Origin: Flammeovirgaceae bacterium
GTDB taxonomy: Bacteria; Bacteroidota; Bacteroidia; Cytophagales; Cyclobacteriaceae
NCBI GenBank assembly: GCA_015180985.1
Contig: CP054185.1
Location: forward strand, 1,178,001-1,242,000
Direction of reading: 5' to 3'
Length of the DNA: 64,000 nt
In this document: positions 26,532 to 35,550 of the stretch, piece after piece
Layout: each line of letters opens with the position of its first letter
Numbering within the stretch: the stretch's first letter is position 1
Program-made: the position numbers and the translations under genes
The notes under the pieces: model-generated
Told to the model about the DNA's origin: nothing
The model's input: the letters and a program-made list of their open reading frames with translations, nothing else
Databases searched by the model: none

Positions 26532-26705
26532 ATGAAAACATTAAGTTTAGAGAAAATGGAAGGGGTTGAGGGTGGTATGCCAACTATAGATATATGCGGT
26601 ATTTTAGCATGGGCAGTTCTTGTTTCAAACGACATACCATTTGGCACTGTTGAAGCTGTTATCATTTTTGAACTTGCTTATAATTCTTGTTTATACCAAT
26701 ATTGA
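26532..26705 (+). CDS. Double-glycine-leader peptide (bacteriocin- or pheromone-like precursor)
   Basis: A 57-residue ORF. The first 15 residues, MKTLSLEKMEGVEGG, match the leader consensus (LSxxEL/M..V.GG) that C39-peptidase ABC transporters cleave after GG. The 42-residue core has cysteines near both ends (ICGIL..., NSCLY) around a hydrophobic middle (ILAWAVLVSN, AVIIFELAY). Such precursors are common in Bacteroidota and are exported as bacteriocins or signals. The gene sits in AT-rich DNA and is followed 79 bases on by a secreted protein gene. No peptidase-transporter is present in the window, so it would depend on one elsewhere or be an orphan remnant. Clear in sequence; function inferred. 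Confidence 0.75.
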   Translation: MKTLSLEKMEGVEGGMPTIDICGILAWAVLVSNDIPFGTVEAVIIFELAYNSCLYQY

Positions 26706-26784
26706 CATTATCAAGCAAGATCGTTGGTTATAGGTTTAGCAACTTAAATCTATGTACCCACATTCATTTTAAGACCTTTGATTT

Positions 26785-27417
26785 ATGGGAAGATTTATTT
26801 TTAACCTGCTTATTATTTTACTTATATACACAGTAGCCCCCGCCCAAACCACAATTGATTTTATCTCCAGCTATAACAACCATATAGATCCGTTCGGCAA
26901 ATTGGACAGCATTAAAATTTTGAAGATGAAAATCATCGCTGAAATAAAATACACGATGAATTCTCAATATGCTGAAATGAAATCGGAGCAGGTGTGCGAA
27001 TTTTTTGCTGACGCCCCCCGTAATTGCAGTTATACAAACGGAAAAAAAATAAGTTATTGGGATATGTTTCCTGTTCCAATCGAGTTTAACGGCAATGGAA
27101 TCAAGCATCAGTTAAATTATGTTTTAAGTGAAGAGTCCATTCCGTGGTTGTTGAAATCTAAGACTGATTCAATAGTTGTAATCGAAAAACAGGTTAGTGC
27201 TGCTACGAAGCATATTTTAACTTTTGACAGAAAGTCATTGAATTTATTGCAGCAATCAACTGTGGCTGAAGAACGGGACTACATTGGCTATACCAATTTC
27301 ATCAGCTACCAAAATATTCATGGTATTGTCGTTCCTAAAGAAGCAGCACTGGAGCTAAAGTTTGCCAATAATGTTGCAAAGGCAATAGTGCGTTATGAGG
27401 AGGTTGAGTTTCAGTAG
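26785..27417 (+). CDS. Secreted hypothetical protein next to the GG-leader peptide
   Basis: 210 residues with a Sec signal peptide (FNLLIILLIYTVAPAQT, cleavage near residue 21). The mature part has several beta-strand-like stretches and a short Cys pair (EQVCEFFADAPRNCSY), reminiscent in outline of LolA/'outer-membrane lipoprotein-sorting' folds that bind hydrophobic ligands, but I cannot assign a family. AT-rich codon use like the neighbouring small gene and unlike the housekeeping genes, so it may have been acquired with it. Possible roles as immunity or accessory factor are guesses. Confidence 0.6.
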   Translation: MGRFIFNLLIILLIYTVAPAQTTIDFISSYNNHIDPFGKLDSIKILKMKIIAEIKYTMNSQYAEMKSEQVCEFFADAPRNCSYTNGKKISYWDMFPVPIEFNGNGIKHQLNYVLSEESIPWLLKSKTDSIVVIEKQVSAATKHILTFDRKSLNLLQQSTVAEERDYIGYTNFISYQNIHGIVVPKEAALELKFANNVAKAIVRYEEVEFQ

Positions 27418-27432
27418 TCTGCTATAAAAAAC

Positions 27433-27481
27433 ATTCAACAGATTTCTCCATTGGCTAATCAAATCATTGACAATTGACTCT
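27433..27481. repeat. Diverged copy of the rho 3'-flank sequence
   Basis: From CAACAGATTTCTCC on, about 48 bases align at roughly 70 percent with 28851-28898 (CAACAGATTGCTCC...), which covers the rho terminator region. The two copies flank the DUF4143 ATPase gene in the same orientation. The copy here has lost the hairpin. Confidence 0.45.
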
Positions 27482-27535
27482 ATCAATTCATTAATAACAA
27501 AAGCTCCTGGCTGTTACGTGTGCCTGAATTAACAA

Positions 27536-28687
27536 TTACATGTTTGAGAGAAAGGCATCTAATGAGCATACGGTTATCCCTTTTTCTGCCGGAAACGAGA
27601 TGCCTGTACCGGGTATAATGATGCTGGCTTGCTTCACACCCAAGTCTGCCATACTGTTCAACAGGCTTTTGCTTACCCTGGGTTCACTGCCTATTTTTAT
27701 TTCCACAATATGCATGGGCTTGTTATAGCGGGCAATCACCAGGTCTGCCTCGGTGCCGCCTTGCGTGCGGTAGTGGTAAAAGTTGTTATCACCCTCATAG
27801 TGATTCACGATTTGCTCGATCACATATCCCTCCCATGAGAATCCGGCCTTGGGATTAGCCAACAGGTCTTTCGTTTGACTGATGCCTAGTAAATGATGCA
27901 GCATCCCACTATCGCGAATATAAACTTTAGGAGATTTTACAATCCGCTTCTTTACGTTTGTGGCATAGGGTGGTAAAAAGCGGATCAGGTATGCATACGA
28001 TAAACAATCCAATATATTACTCACCGTTGGTACGGAAACACCCAATGCCTTGGCGTACTCACTTTTGTTTAGTATTTGTCCCTGGTTATACGCCAGCATT
28101 TGAAACAACCGTGTAATCATCAGCGCAGGTGAAGCCAGACCCAAAGCGGGTAAATCCCTTTCTACATACGTGCGTAAAAACGAAGCGTGCCAGGTATTCC
28201 ACAGGGCAACAGTTTTTTGCTTCAATGCTTCGGGATAACCGCCCCGCAACCAGTGTTTTTCATAGCCGATGGAGGGATACACTTCGCTTATCAGTAAAGG
28301 GGAGAGTTCTTTGAACACAATCCTTCCTGCCAGGGTTTCTGAACTCTTCTTCAGTAAATCAGGGCTTGTGGAGCCTAATAATAAAAAACGTCCGGCTTTT
28401 CTGCGGGCGTCAATTTCAGCCCTGAGCGCGGGAAAAAGTTCGGGCATCCGTTGAACCTCGTCAATTACCACCAATGCGTTCCTGTAGTTTTCAAAGAAAA
28501 ATTTAGGGTTTTGCAGTGCATTGAAATCATCACGGTCCTCCAGATCTAAGTACACCGTATTTTTTGTTTTAGCCATAATGGTTTTGGCAAGGGTGGTTTT
28601 GCCCACTTGCCGGGGGCCGAGCAACGCAACAGACGGAAATGCAGCAATAAGTTTTCGCATGCTTTCTTCTATGTTTCTCGTAAACAT
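27536..28687 (-). CDS. AAA ATPase with DUF4143 domain
   Basis: A 383-residue ATPase. Walker A is GPRQVGKT (24-31), Walker B LVVIDEVQ (Asp76/Glu77), then LLGSTSPDLL as sensor 1. The C-terminal half is the DUF4143 domain (a winged-helix part followed by a nuclease-like fold with GTEADLVI and KIGSEPR). These genes are frequent, usually solitary, horizontally moved and of unknown function; they resemble archaeal ATPases and may be DNA-associated. A 35-bp palindrome lies just upstream of the start, and the gene is flanked by diverged direct repeats. Confidence 0.85.
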   Translation of the reverse strand: MFTRNIEESMRKLIAAFPSVALLGPRQVGKTTLAKTIMAKTKNTVYLDLEDRDDFNALQNPKFFFENYRNALVVIDEVQRMPELFPALRAEIDARRKAGRFLLLGSTSPDLLKKSSETLAGRIVFKELSPLLISEVYPSIGYEKHWLRGGYPEALKQKTVALWNTWHASFLRTYVERDLPALGLASPALMITRLFQMLAYNQGQILNKSEYAKALGVSVPTVSNILDCLSYAYLIRFLPPYATNVKKRIVKSPKVYIRDSGMLHHLLGISQTKDLLANPKAGFSWEGYVIEQIVNHYEGDNNFYHYRTQGGTEADLVIARYNKPMHIVEIKIGSEPRVSKSLLNSMADLGVKQASIIIPGTGISFPAEKGITVCSLDAFLSNM

Positions 28688-28690
28688 AAT

Positions 28691-28725
28691 AGTGCAAATT
28701 TAAAATTTTATTTTAAAATTGCACT
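28691..28725. promoter_or_regulatory. 35-bp near-perfect palindrome before the DUF4143 ATPase
   Basis: AGTGCAAATTTAAAA at 28691-28705 mirrors TTTTAAAATTGCACT at 28711-28725; 15 of 17 base pairs match around position 28708. It begins 3 bases upstream of the ATG (28687 on the minus strand), in the place of the 5' leader. It could be an operator for self-repression or a hairpin covering the start. Confidence 0.6.
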
Positions 28726-28841
28726 GTTCATTTTGAAGAATGTATTAGCGTCAATTTTGATTGGCTGGAAGGCAGTTGCTTATTCAGCAACGTACTGCAG
28801 TTAAAAGTGGCAATCAGCAGGAGACAATACTTAATAAAAAA

Positions 28842-28875
28842 AAAATCAGCCAACAGATTGCTCCGTTGGCTGATT
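28842..28875 (-). terminator. Intrinsic terminator of rho
   Basis: On the minus strand, AATCAGCCAAC (28865-28875 as read) pairs with GTTGGCTGATT (28845-28855) around a loop of about 9 bases, followed by a run of nine or more T. It lies about 28 bases after the rho stop. Rho thus appears to end at a factor-independent site. Confidence 0.8.
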
Positions 28876-28902
28876 GATTCACTAATGATTGTCTATTGAG
28901 GA

Positions 28903-30453
28903 TTATCCGTTCATGGATAATAAAAACTCTTCGTTGTTGCGTGTTCCTTTCATCTTCGACTGCAGGAACTCCATAGCTTCGATGGAATTCATGTCGGCCA
29001 TAAACTTGCGCAATATCCAAACGCGCTGCAGTTCTTCTTCTTTCATAAGCAAATCCTCGCGCCTGGTGCCCGATGCCGGCACATCAATGGAAGGATAAAT
29101 CCTGCGGTTGGAAAGTTTGCGGTCGAGTTGTAATTCCATATTACCGGTACCTTTAAATTCCTCAAAAATCACCTCGTCCATTTTCGAGCCGGTGTCAATC
29201 AGGGCCGTAGCGATAATGGTTAGCGAACCGCCATTTTCAATATTCCGCGCGGCACCGAAAAAGCGCTTGGGTTTGTGCAGTGCGTTGGCATCCACACCAC
29301 CGGAAAGAATTTTTCCGGATGAGGGCACCACGGTATTGTGCGCACGAGCCAAACGAGTAATGGAGTCGAGTAAAATAACCACATCGTGGCCACACTCCAC
29401 CATGCGCTTTGCTTTTTCCAGCACAATGCTCGCCACCTTAACGTGGCGCTCGGCCTGCTCATCGAAAGTAGAGGCAATCACCTCGGCTTTTACGCTGCGG
29501 GCCATGTCGGTAACTTCTTCAGGCCGTTCATCAATCAGCAACACAATCAGGTAAACTTCCGGATGGTTTTCGGCAATCGCGTTGGCTATGTTTTTCAGCA
29601 GCACGGTTTTACCGGTCTTCGGCTGGGCCACGATCATCCCGCGCTGGCCTTTACCGATGGGGGCGAACAAATCCAGAATCCGAGTCGACATATTATCCGG
29701 AGTTGTGCTGAGTTTAAGCTTCTCTTCAGGGAAGAGCGGGGTAAGGTATTCAAATGCAACCCGGTCCCGGATTTCTTCTGTTGTTTTTCCGTTTACCGAC
29801 TCAACCTTCAGCAGGGCAAAGTACTTCTCGCCTTCTTTCGGAGGCCGGATGGTTCCCTTTACCGTATCGCCTGTTTTGAGGCCGAAAAGTTTTATCTGAG
29901 AAGGGGATACGTAAATATCATCCGGACTGGCCAGGTAGTTATAATCAGATGAGCGCAGGAAGCCATAGCCATCTTGCATAATTTCCAAAACGCCTTCGTT
30001 GGCGATAACGCCATCAAAATCTTTAATGTTGATTTTTGCGACCGGTTGCCGCTCCTCGCGGTTAACAGCGGCAACGCCTTCTGTTTCAGGCATTGGCATC
30101 GGTTCACTAACAGCAACCGGAATTGGTTTGGGTTCAGCCGGTTCATCACCGAAGCTGGTAACTGTAGAATCGAAACTAACATTGAGTGAATCAATCAGCT
30201 CGTCAGCTGACAATTCTTTTTCCGGCTTCGGGGCTACATTTTCGCGCCTGCGGGGTCGCAGGGTGCGTCCTTCAGCCGTTACAGTAGAGGATTTTTTGAT
30301 TCCGGGTGCTTCGCCTGTAATGGCCTGCTGGTCGAGGATTTTATAGACAAGCTCCTGTTTGGAAAGTTTTTTGGCGTTTTTAACGCCCATTTGTTCGGCT
30401 ATATCTTTCAATTCAGAAAGCAGCCTGACATTTAAGTCATCAATGGTGTACAT
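28903..30453 (-). CDS. rho: Transcription termination factor Rho
   Basis: 516 residues, the RNA-dependent hexameric ATP helicase that ends transcription. The Rho-N helix domain opens the protein ([19 protein letters not shown]). A linker of about 90 residues rich in acidic, proline and Arg segments follows (about 50-145), longer than in E. coli (419 residues) and usual in Bacteroidota. Next come the cold-shock RNA-binding domain ([20 protein letters not shown]) and the RecA-type motor, with Walker A AQPKTGKT near 280 and IDERPEEV. A promoter-like pair and a 160-base leader lie upstream. Confidence 0.96.
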   Translation of the reverse strand: MYTIDDLNVRLLSELKDIAEQMGVKNAKKLSKQELVYKILDQQAITGEAPGIKKSSTVTAEGRTLRPRRRENVAPKPEKELSADELIDSLNVSFDSTVTSFGDEPAEPKPIPVAVSEPMPMPETEGVAAVNREERQPVAKINIKDFDGVIANEGVLEIMQDGYGFLRSSDYNYLASPDDIYVSPSQIKLFGLKTGDTVKGTIRPPKEGEKYFALLKVESVNGKTTEEIRDRVAFEYLTPLFPEEKLKLSTTPDNMSTRILDLFAPIGKGQRGMIVAQPKTGKTVLLKNIANAIAENHPEVYLIVLLIDERPEEVTDMARSVKAEVIASTFDEQAERHVKVASIVLEKAKRMVECGHDVVILLDSITRLARAHNTVVPSSGKILSGGVDANALHKPKRFFGAARNIENGGSLTIIATALIDTGSKMDEVIFEEFKGTGNMELQLDRKLSNRRIYPSIDVPASGTRREDLLMKEEELQRVWILRKFMADMNSIEAMEFLQSKMKGTRNNEEFLLSMNG

Positions 30454-30611
30454 GTTGGGAAATAAAAAAAGTTGCTGTGTGGTTTACGTTCTATAGGTTG
30501 TTATCAGATTAGTTCTGAAACGAGTTCAATACGAATCACAAGTGAAGAATAATCAGTAAGGAAAAGCGATTTATATGTTTAGTCGGGCGCTGGAGTGCCC
30601 GTTTGACCCTG

Positions 30612-30642
30612 CAAGTATAGGCCAAATTTACACACAAACAAA
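30612..30642 (-). promoter_or_regulatory. Bacteroidota-type promoter of rho
   Basis: On the minus strand TTTG (30642-30639), a 19-base spacer, then TATACTTG (30619-30612), a 7-of-8 match to TAnnTTTG. It would start transcription near 30605 and leave a leader of about 150 bases before the ATG at 30453, room for the autoregulation common for rho. Confidence 0.55.
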
Positions 30643-30728
30643 TAGGCGGGTATAATTTGTTCGTTTAAAACCTGTATGGTTCGGTCAAAAACCTAATTTT
30701 ACACCTCCGTATTTTATCTGTTACCATT

Positions 30729-32003
30729 ATGCTTCAGGTTTCTGTTATACGTGAACAACGCGATGCCGTGATTGCCGGCCTGGCCAAGCGTGGGTTAAAA
30801 GAGGCTGCTGCCATGGTTGATAAGGCCGTTGAACTGGACCAGCTGCGAAAGCAAACCCAGCAAAAAGCCGATGACCTGAAGGCCCGTTCGAATGCCAAAG
30901 CAAAACGGATTGGTGAACTGATGAAATCGGGCCAGACAGATGAAGCTGCCAAACTGCGTGCTGCTGTAACCGCTGATAAGGAAACGCTGAAGAAACTGGA
31001 AGAGGAACTTGCCGCTTACGAAGAACAACTTAAACAGCATCTTTATAAAATACCCAATGTGCCGGCAACCCGGGTACCGGCAGGCGGAGGGCCTGACGAT
31101 AACCTGAACGTTCACCAACACGGCACCATACCCCAACTACCCGGTGATGCGTTGCCGCATTGGGAGTTAATAAAGAAGTATGACATCATTGATTTTGAAC
31201 TGGGTAACAAAATCAGTGGCGCGGGTTTTCCGGTGTACAAGGGCAAAGGCGCAAAACTGCAACGGGCACTGATAAGTTTTTTCCTAGATCAAGCCGAAAA
31301 AGCCGGCTATCGCGAAATGATGCCTCCCATTGTGGTAAATGAAGCGTCAGGGTATGGAACGGGCCAGCTTCCGGATAAGGAAGGGCAGATGTACCACATC
31401 ACCGTTGACAACCTTTATCTGATTCCAACTGCCGAAGTGCCTATTACCAACCTGTACCGCGATATGATCTTGAATGAAGACGATCTGCCGGTGCTGAATG
31501 TTGGCTACACTCCGTGCTTCCGAAGGGAAGCCGGAAGCTGGGGTGCCCATGTGCGGGGCTTAAACCGGTTGCACCAATTCGATAAAGTTGAAATTGTACA
31601 GATCAGAAAACCCGAAGAATCGTATCAGGCCCTGGACGAGATGTGTGCCTATGTACAAGTCCTTCTCGAAAAACTGGAACTGCCGTACCGTAAATTGTTG
31701 CTTTGCGGTGGCGATATGGGTTTTAACTCAGCCATGACGTTCGACATGGAAGTATTTGCGGCCGCCCAGCAACGCTGGCTCGAAGTGAGTTCGGTAAGCA
31801 ACTTCGAAACCTACCAGGCCAACCGGCTTAAACTTCGGTATAAGAGTAAAGAAGGGAAAATTCAGTTGCTGCACACGCTCAATGGCAGTGCGCTGGCGTT
31901 ACCGCGCATTGTGGCGGGCATCCTTGAAAACAACCAAACCGGCAAGGGCATAAAGGTACCGCCCGTACTCGTTCCTTACACCGGATTTGACCTGATTAAC
32001 TGA
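30729..32003 (+). CDS. serS: Seryl-tRNA synthetase
   Basis: 424 residues, class II. The N-terminal coiled-coil arm (about residues 25-100) is rich in Lys, Glu and Ala and binds the long arm of tRNA-Ser. The core carries TAEVPITNLYRDMIL, motif 2 CFRREAGSWG...GLNRLHQFDKVE, FDMEVF and the motif 3 region LNGSALALPRIVAGILEN. Length is as expected. Divergent from rho. Confidence 0.95.
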   Translation: MLQVSVIREQRDAVIAGLAKRGLKEAAAMVDKAVELDQLRKQTQQKADDLKARSNAKAKRIGELMKSGQTDEAAKLRAAVTADKETLKKLEEELAAYEEQLKQHLYKIPNVPATRVPAGGGPDDNLNVHQHGTIPQLPGDALPHWELIKKYDIIDFELGNKISGAGFPVYKGKGAKLQRALISFFLDQAEKAGYREMMPPIVVNEASGYGTGQLPDKEGQMYHITVDNLYLIPTAEVPITNLYRDMILNEDDLPVLNVGYTPCFRREAGSWGAHVRGLNRLHQFDKVEIVQIRKPEESYQALDEMCAYVQVLLEKLELPYRKLLLCGGDMGFNSAMTFDMEVFAAAQQRWLEVSSVSNFETYQANRLKLRYKSKEGKIQLLHTLNGSALALPRIVAGILENNQTGKGIKVPPVLVPYTGFDLIN

Positions 32004-32093
32004 GTTTATTACACCACCCAGCCACTTATCACAAGTTGACCGGGTGCGATCGGGCTTGTTTAGTAAACTTGTATTGAATTAAGTTTATCGATC

Positions 32094-34229
32094 ATGAAAA
32101 TAAAAGGCCACTATTTATTGCTGCTACTTGTTTGGGCTGCCTGTAACCGCGAGCAAAAGGTTTCGCTGGTTTACCCGGAAACCCGAAAAGTTGATACCGT
32201 AGATACCTATTTTGGAACACCAGTACCTGATCCCTATCGCTGGCTGGAAAATGATACAGCCAACGAAACAGCCGGCTGGGTAGCCCGGCAAAACGAAGTA
32301 ACCTTCGGCTATCTCAATAACATTACGTACCGCGATAAAATCCGCAGGCGGCTGGACGAGTTGCAGAATTACGAGCGCATCAGCGCACCGGTAAAACACG
32401 GGGATTACTATTATTACTCACGCAACTCCGGTTTGCAAAACCATAATGTGCAGTACCGTAAAAAAGGAGAAGACGGAGCTGAGGAGTTGTTTCTTGATCC
32501 CAACACCTTTTCGGCCGATGGTACAACGGCACTGGCCGGCATGTTTTTCAGCAATGACGGTTCGCTGGTAACCATGCTTATCCAGGAAGGCGGTTCCGAC
32601 TGGCGCAAAGCCGTAACCCTGCGGGCCAGCGATAAAACTGTTATTGGTGATACGCTTACCGACATGAAATTTACCGGCATTGCCTGGAAAGGCAACGATG
32701 GGTTTTATTATTCACGGTACGATAATCCAAAAGGGAACAAACTTTTTTCGCAGGTAAATTTTAACAAGGTGTGTTACCATAAACTCAATACCCCGCAAAC
32801 CACCGATAAGGTAATTTACGATGGCGGTGCACAGCAACCCCAGCGGAGGGCGGGTGCCTATTTAACCGAAGATGAACGGTACCTGATTCTTACCACCAGC
32901 ATCAGCACCACCGGCAACGAACTGTATATACAGGATTTGAACGACCCGAAAGGGAAGCTCATTCCATCCGTAACCAACTTTGAAAACAACCACAGTGTTA
33001 TTGATAATGATGGCCCGCGCCTCATTATTCGCACCAACCTCAATGCCCCGAACGGACGCATTGTTGAGGTAAATGCCACAAATCCGGCACCCGAAAACTG
33101 GAAAGATATTGTAAAGGAAACCCCGGAGCCGATACAAAGTGTAAGTACGGCAGGGCGCAAATTATTTGTTGCGTATTTAAAGGATGCTAAAAGCCAAATC
33201 AAACAGTTTGATAACAAAGGAAATTTCGAGCGCGAAGTAGAACTACCGGCCATTGGTACAGCCGGTGGTTTTGGCGGCCGGTGGACCGACACCGATGTGT
33301 ACTATTCGTTCACTTCGTTTACCTACCCGGCCACCATCTTTAAATACAATATTGTTTCCGGTAAATCAACCGAATACGCCAGACCAAAAGTTGCCTTCAA
33401 TCCGGATCACTACGAAACCAAACAGATTTTTTACCAGAGTAAGGATGGTACAAAAATCCCCATGTTTATTGTTCACAAAAAAGGCATTGCGCTGAACGGG
33501 AAAAATCCAACCTGGTTGTATGCTTATGGCGGATTTAACATCAGCCTCACGCCTTCATTCAGCGCATCGCGCATGGTGTGGCTTGAAAACGGAGGCGTCT
33601 ATGCGCAACCCAACCTGCGTGGAGGGGGTGAATATGGCGAGCAATGGCACCTGGCCGGCACGAAAATGAACAAGCAAAATGTGTTTGATGACTTTATTGC
33701 TGCCGGTGAATACCTTATTGCAGAGAAATACACAGCAAGCGATAAACTGGCTATTGCCGGTGGTTCAAACGGGGGTCTTTTGGTAGGCGCCACCATGACA
33801 CAACGCCCCGATTTGGCGAAGGTGGCTTTTCCGGCAGTAGGGGTAATGGATATGCTGCGCTACCACAAGTTTACCGTAGGTGCTGCATGGGCTTATGATT
33901 ACGGCACAGCCGATGACTCGAAAGAGATGTTTGAATACCTGCGCAGGTACTCACCAATCCATGCGCTCAGGCCCGGAACGGCCTATCCGGCAACATTGGT
34001 TACTACAGCCGACCATGACGACCGCGTGGTGCCGGCTCACTCCTTTAAATTTGCGGCCACGCTTCAGGCGTGCCAGGCGGCAAATAATCCGGTACTGATT
34101 CGGGTAGATGTAAAGTCTGGCCACGGTTCATCCAATTTGTCGAAGGCGCTTGATGTAACGGCCGATCAATACGCCTTTGCCTGGTACACCATGGGAGTGG
34201 TGCCGCCTTTGGCTAAGGAAGATATGTGA
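32094..34229 (+). CDS. Prolyl oligopeptidase (S9A family), probable lipoprotein
   Basis: 711 residues. The N-terminus has a hydrophobic stretch ending in LVWAAC (Cys17), a possible lipobox, so it is likely anchored in the envelope. A seven-bladed propeller fills about 75-430. The hydrolase domain has the nucleophile Ser558 in GGSNGG, Asp in DHDDRVV and His in KSGHGSS. Conserved DPYRWLEN starts the mature part. It cleaves short peptides after proline. Confidence 0.92.
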   Translation: MKIKGHYLLLLLVWAACNREQKVSLVYPETRKVDTVDTYFGTPVPDPYRWLENDTANETAGWVARQNEVTFGYLNNITYRDKIRRRLDELQNYERISAPVKHGDYYYYSRNSGLQNHNVQYRKKGEDGAEELFLDPNTFSADGTTALAGMFFSNDGSLVTMLIQEGGSDWRKAVTLRASDKTVIGDTLTDMKFTGIAWKGNDGFYYSRYDNPKGNKLFSQVNFNKVCYHKLNTPQTTDKVIYDGGAQQPQRRAGAYLTEDERYLILTTSISTTGNELYIQDLNDPKGKLIPSVTNFENNHSVIDNDGPRLIIRTNLNAPNGRIVEVNATNPAPENWKDIVKETPEPIQSVSTAGRKLFVAYLKDAKSQIKQFDNKGNFEREVELPAIGTAGGFGGRWTDTDVYYSFTSFTYPATIFKYNIVSGKSTEYARPKVAFNPDHYETKQIFYQSKDGTKIPMFIVHKKGIALNGKNPTWLYAYGGFNISLTPSFSASRMVWLENGGVYAQPNLRGGGEYGEQWHLAGTKMNKQNVFDDFIAAGEYLIAEKYTASDKLAIAGGSNGGLLVGATMTQRPDLAKVAFPAVGVMDMLRYHKFTVGAAWAYDYGTADDSKEMFEYLRRYSPIHALRPGTAYPATLVTTADHDDRVVPAHSFKFAATLQACQAANNPVLIRVDVKSGHGSSNLSKALDVTADQYAFAWYTMGVVPPLAKEDM

Positions 34230-34316
34230 TGGATATAGGCCAACTGATACTGCCAGCATTAGTGGGAGTACACCGTTAGTCATTCTAACTTCGCAATTAC
34301 GCAATTAAATAGTGTT

Positions 34317-34799
34317 ATGTCGGTAATTGTCCGTATCGGAATTGAATCTGATCTTCCAGGTGTGCTTGAACTGATTAAAGAACTGGCAACTTACGAACGC
34401 GCACCACATGAAGTAACCAACACGGTTGAATTGATGGAACAGGATGGATTCGGAGCTAAACCCATCTATGGCTTTTTTGTGGCCGAAGTAAATAATCGGC
34501 TTGTGGGTGTTTCAATTTACTACTGGCGCTACTCCACCTGGAAGGGCAAGCGCCTATACCTGGAAGACATTGTAGTGACCGAGTCGGAACGCGGAAAGGG
34601 CATTGGTAAAAAACTGTTTGACCGCACCCTGCAGCATGCGCTGGATGAAAATTGTACCGGCATCATGTGGCAGGTACTTGATTGGAATGAGCCTGCTATA
34701 AACTTTTATAAGAAGTTTTACAACCCAAAGATGGATGAAGAATGGATTAACTGCAGTTTGGAGCGTGAGCAGATTGAAACGCTATTGAACAAATCTTAA
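34317..34799 (+). CDS. GNAT N-acetyltransferase, diamine acetyltransferase-like
   Basis: 160 residues. The acetyl-CoA site is ESERGKGIGKKLF (the R/QxxGxG/A loop) following YLEDIVV. The ending WQVLDWNEPAINFYKKF is close to that of spermidine/spermine and thialysine acetyltransferases (SAT family), so a small amine is the likely substrate, acetylated in the cytoplasm. Its stop overlaps that of the convergent downstream gene by 3 bases. Confidence 0.85.
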   Translation: MSVIVRIGIESDLPGVLELIKELATYERAPHEVTNTVELMEQDGFGAKPIYGFFVAEVNNRLVGVSIYYWRYSTWKGKRLYLEDIVVTESERGKGIGKKLFDRTLQHALDENCTGIMWQVLDWNEPAINFYKKFYNPKMDEEWINCSLEREQIETLLNKS

Positions 34800-35077
34800 A
34801 CACCCACCTCAACAATTGCCCGGAGCGGAATCCCGTGGCCTCCGTGTACCTCAACGTAGTCGTCCTCCAGGTCAATCAGGTCTGACACCACCTCCACCAC
34901 TTCGCCAGTGGCCAGTTTAACGAACAGGCTGATGGATTCGTGGTCGGCATTGGTAAGCGCCATGGCTGTTTTGAGTTTGTGTTCCCGCTCAAACTTGTCC
35001 TCAAAAGAGGTAAGCACTTCTTCAGCAGCAAAATGAAGTGAGCGGATTTCTTCGAGTGAAACTTTTCGGGCATTCAT
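34796..35077 (-). CDS. Conserved small hypothetical protein
   Basis: 93 residues from ATG 35077 (MNARKVSLEEI); the frame continues upstream to 35140 but that part looks non-coding. Acidic, no signal or membrane segment; two beta-rich parts (ISLFVKLATGEVVEVVSDLID, and YVEVHGGHGIPLRAIVEV). I do not recognise the family. In a minus-strand pair with the DUF4286 gene. Confidence 0.6.
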   Translation of the reverse strand: MNARKVSLEEIRSLHFAAEEVLTSFEDKFEREHKLKTAMALTNADHESISLFVKLATGEVVEVVSDLIDLEDDYVEVHGGHGIPLRAIVEVGV

Positions 35078-35147
35078 ACTACACAGGGTTAAGTGAAACA
35101 TGAAACCCATACGGGTATTTATAAAACAAGGCAACCGCACGGCCGGT

Positions 35148-35444
35148 TCATACCTCTTCCAGCAAGGTGCGAAAAGCTACGTGTTTAAACTTCTGTTTAT
35201 GCTCCTCAATTAATGCCGGTGCAAATTTTTCAAGGTACTGCACCACATTTTCCAGCGAGTGGGCCTGGTATTGCACACTGTACGATAGGGTGCCGTCCTC
35301 GTTATCATGAAGTACTTTGTAAATCTTTCCTGATACAAACATGCCTGTATTCAGTACTTGCTGCATGTGCGATTCTTTCATCCACTTCAGCCAGGCAACT
35401 TCATCAGCCTGGTCAATACCTACAGTAACATTATAAAGAAACAT
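35148..35444 (-). CDS. DUF4286 family protein
   Basis: 98 residues from ATG 35444 (MFLYNVTVGID). The pattern YNVTVGID...WLKWMKESHMQQVLNTGMF...SYSVQYQA is that of the DUF4286 dimeric alpha/beta-barrel (ferredoxin-like) proteins of Bacteroidota; function unknown. It lies 70 bases upstream of the small hypothetical gene on the same strand. Confidence 0.8.
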   Translation of the reverse strand: MFLYNVTVGIDQADEVAWLKWMKESHMQQVLNTGMFVSGKIYKVLHDNEDGTLSYSVQYQAHSLENVVQYLEKFAPALIEEHKQKFKHVAFRTLLEEV

Positions 35445-35550
35445 GCTTATCGGATAGTTGATCAGAATCATTAAATGCGCTGACCCTGATCATGTAGAAA
35501 GGTAGCTTTTTTGATGTACTTTAGCAATGACCAAGATAATAGGTTCTAAA

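Noticed and set aside
27433-28900. Insertion sequence around the DUF4143 ATPase
   Set aside because: No transposase motif, no terminal inverted repeats at the similar flanks; the ATPase has Walker motifs and DUF4143 rather than a DDE or HUH domain.
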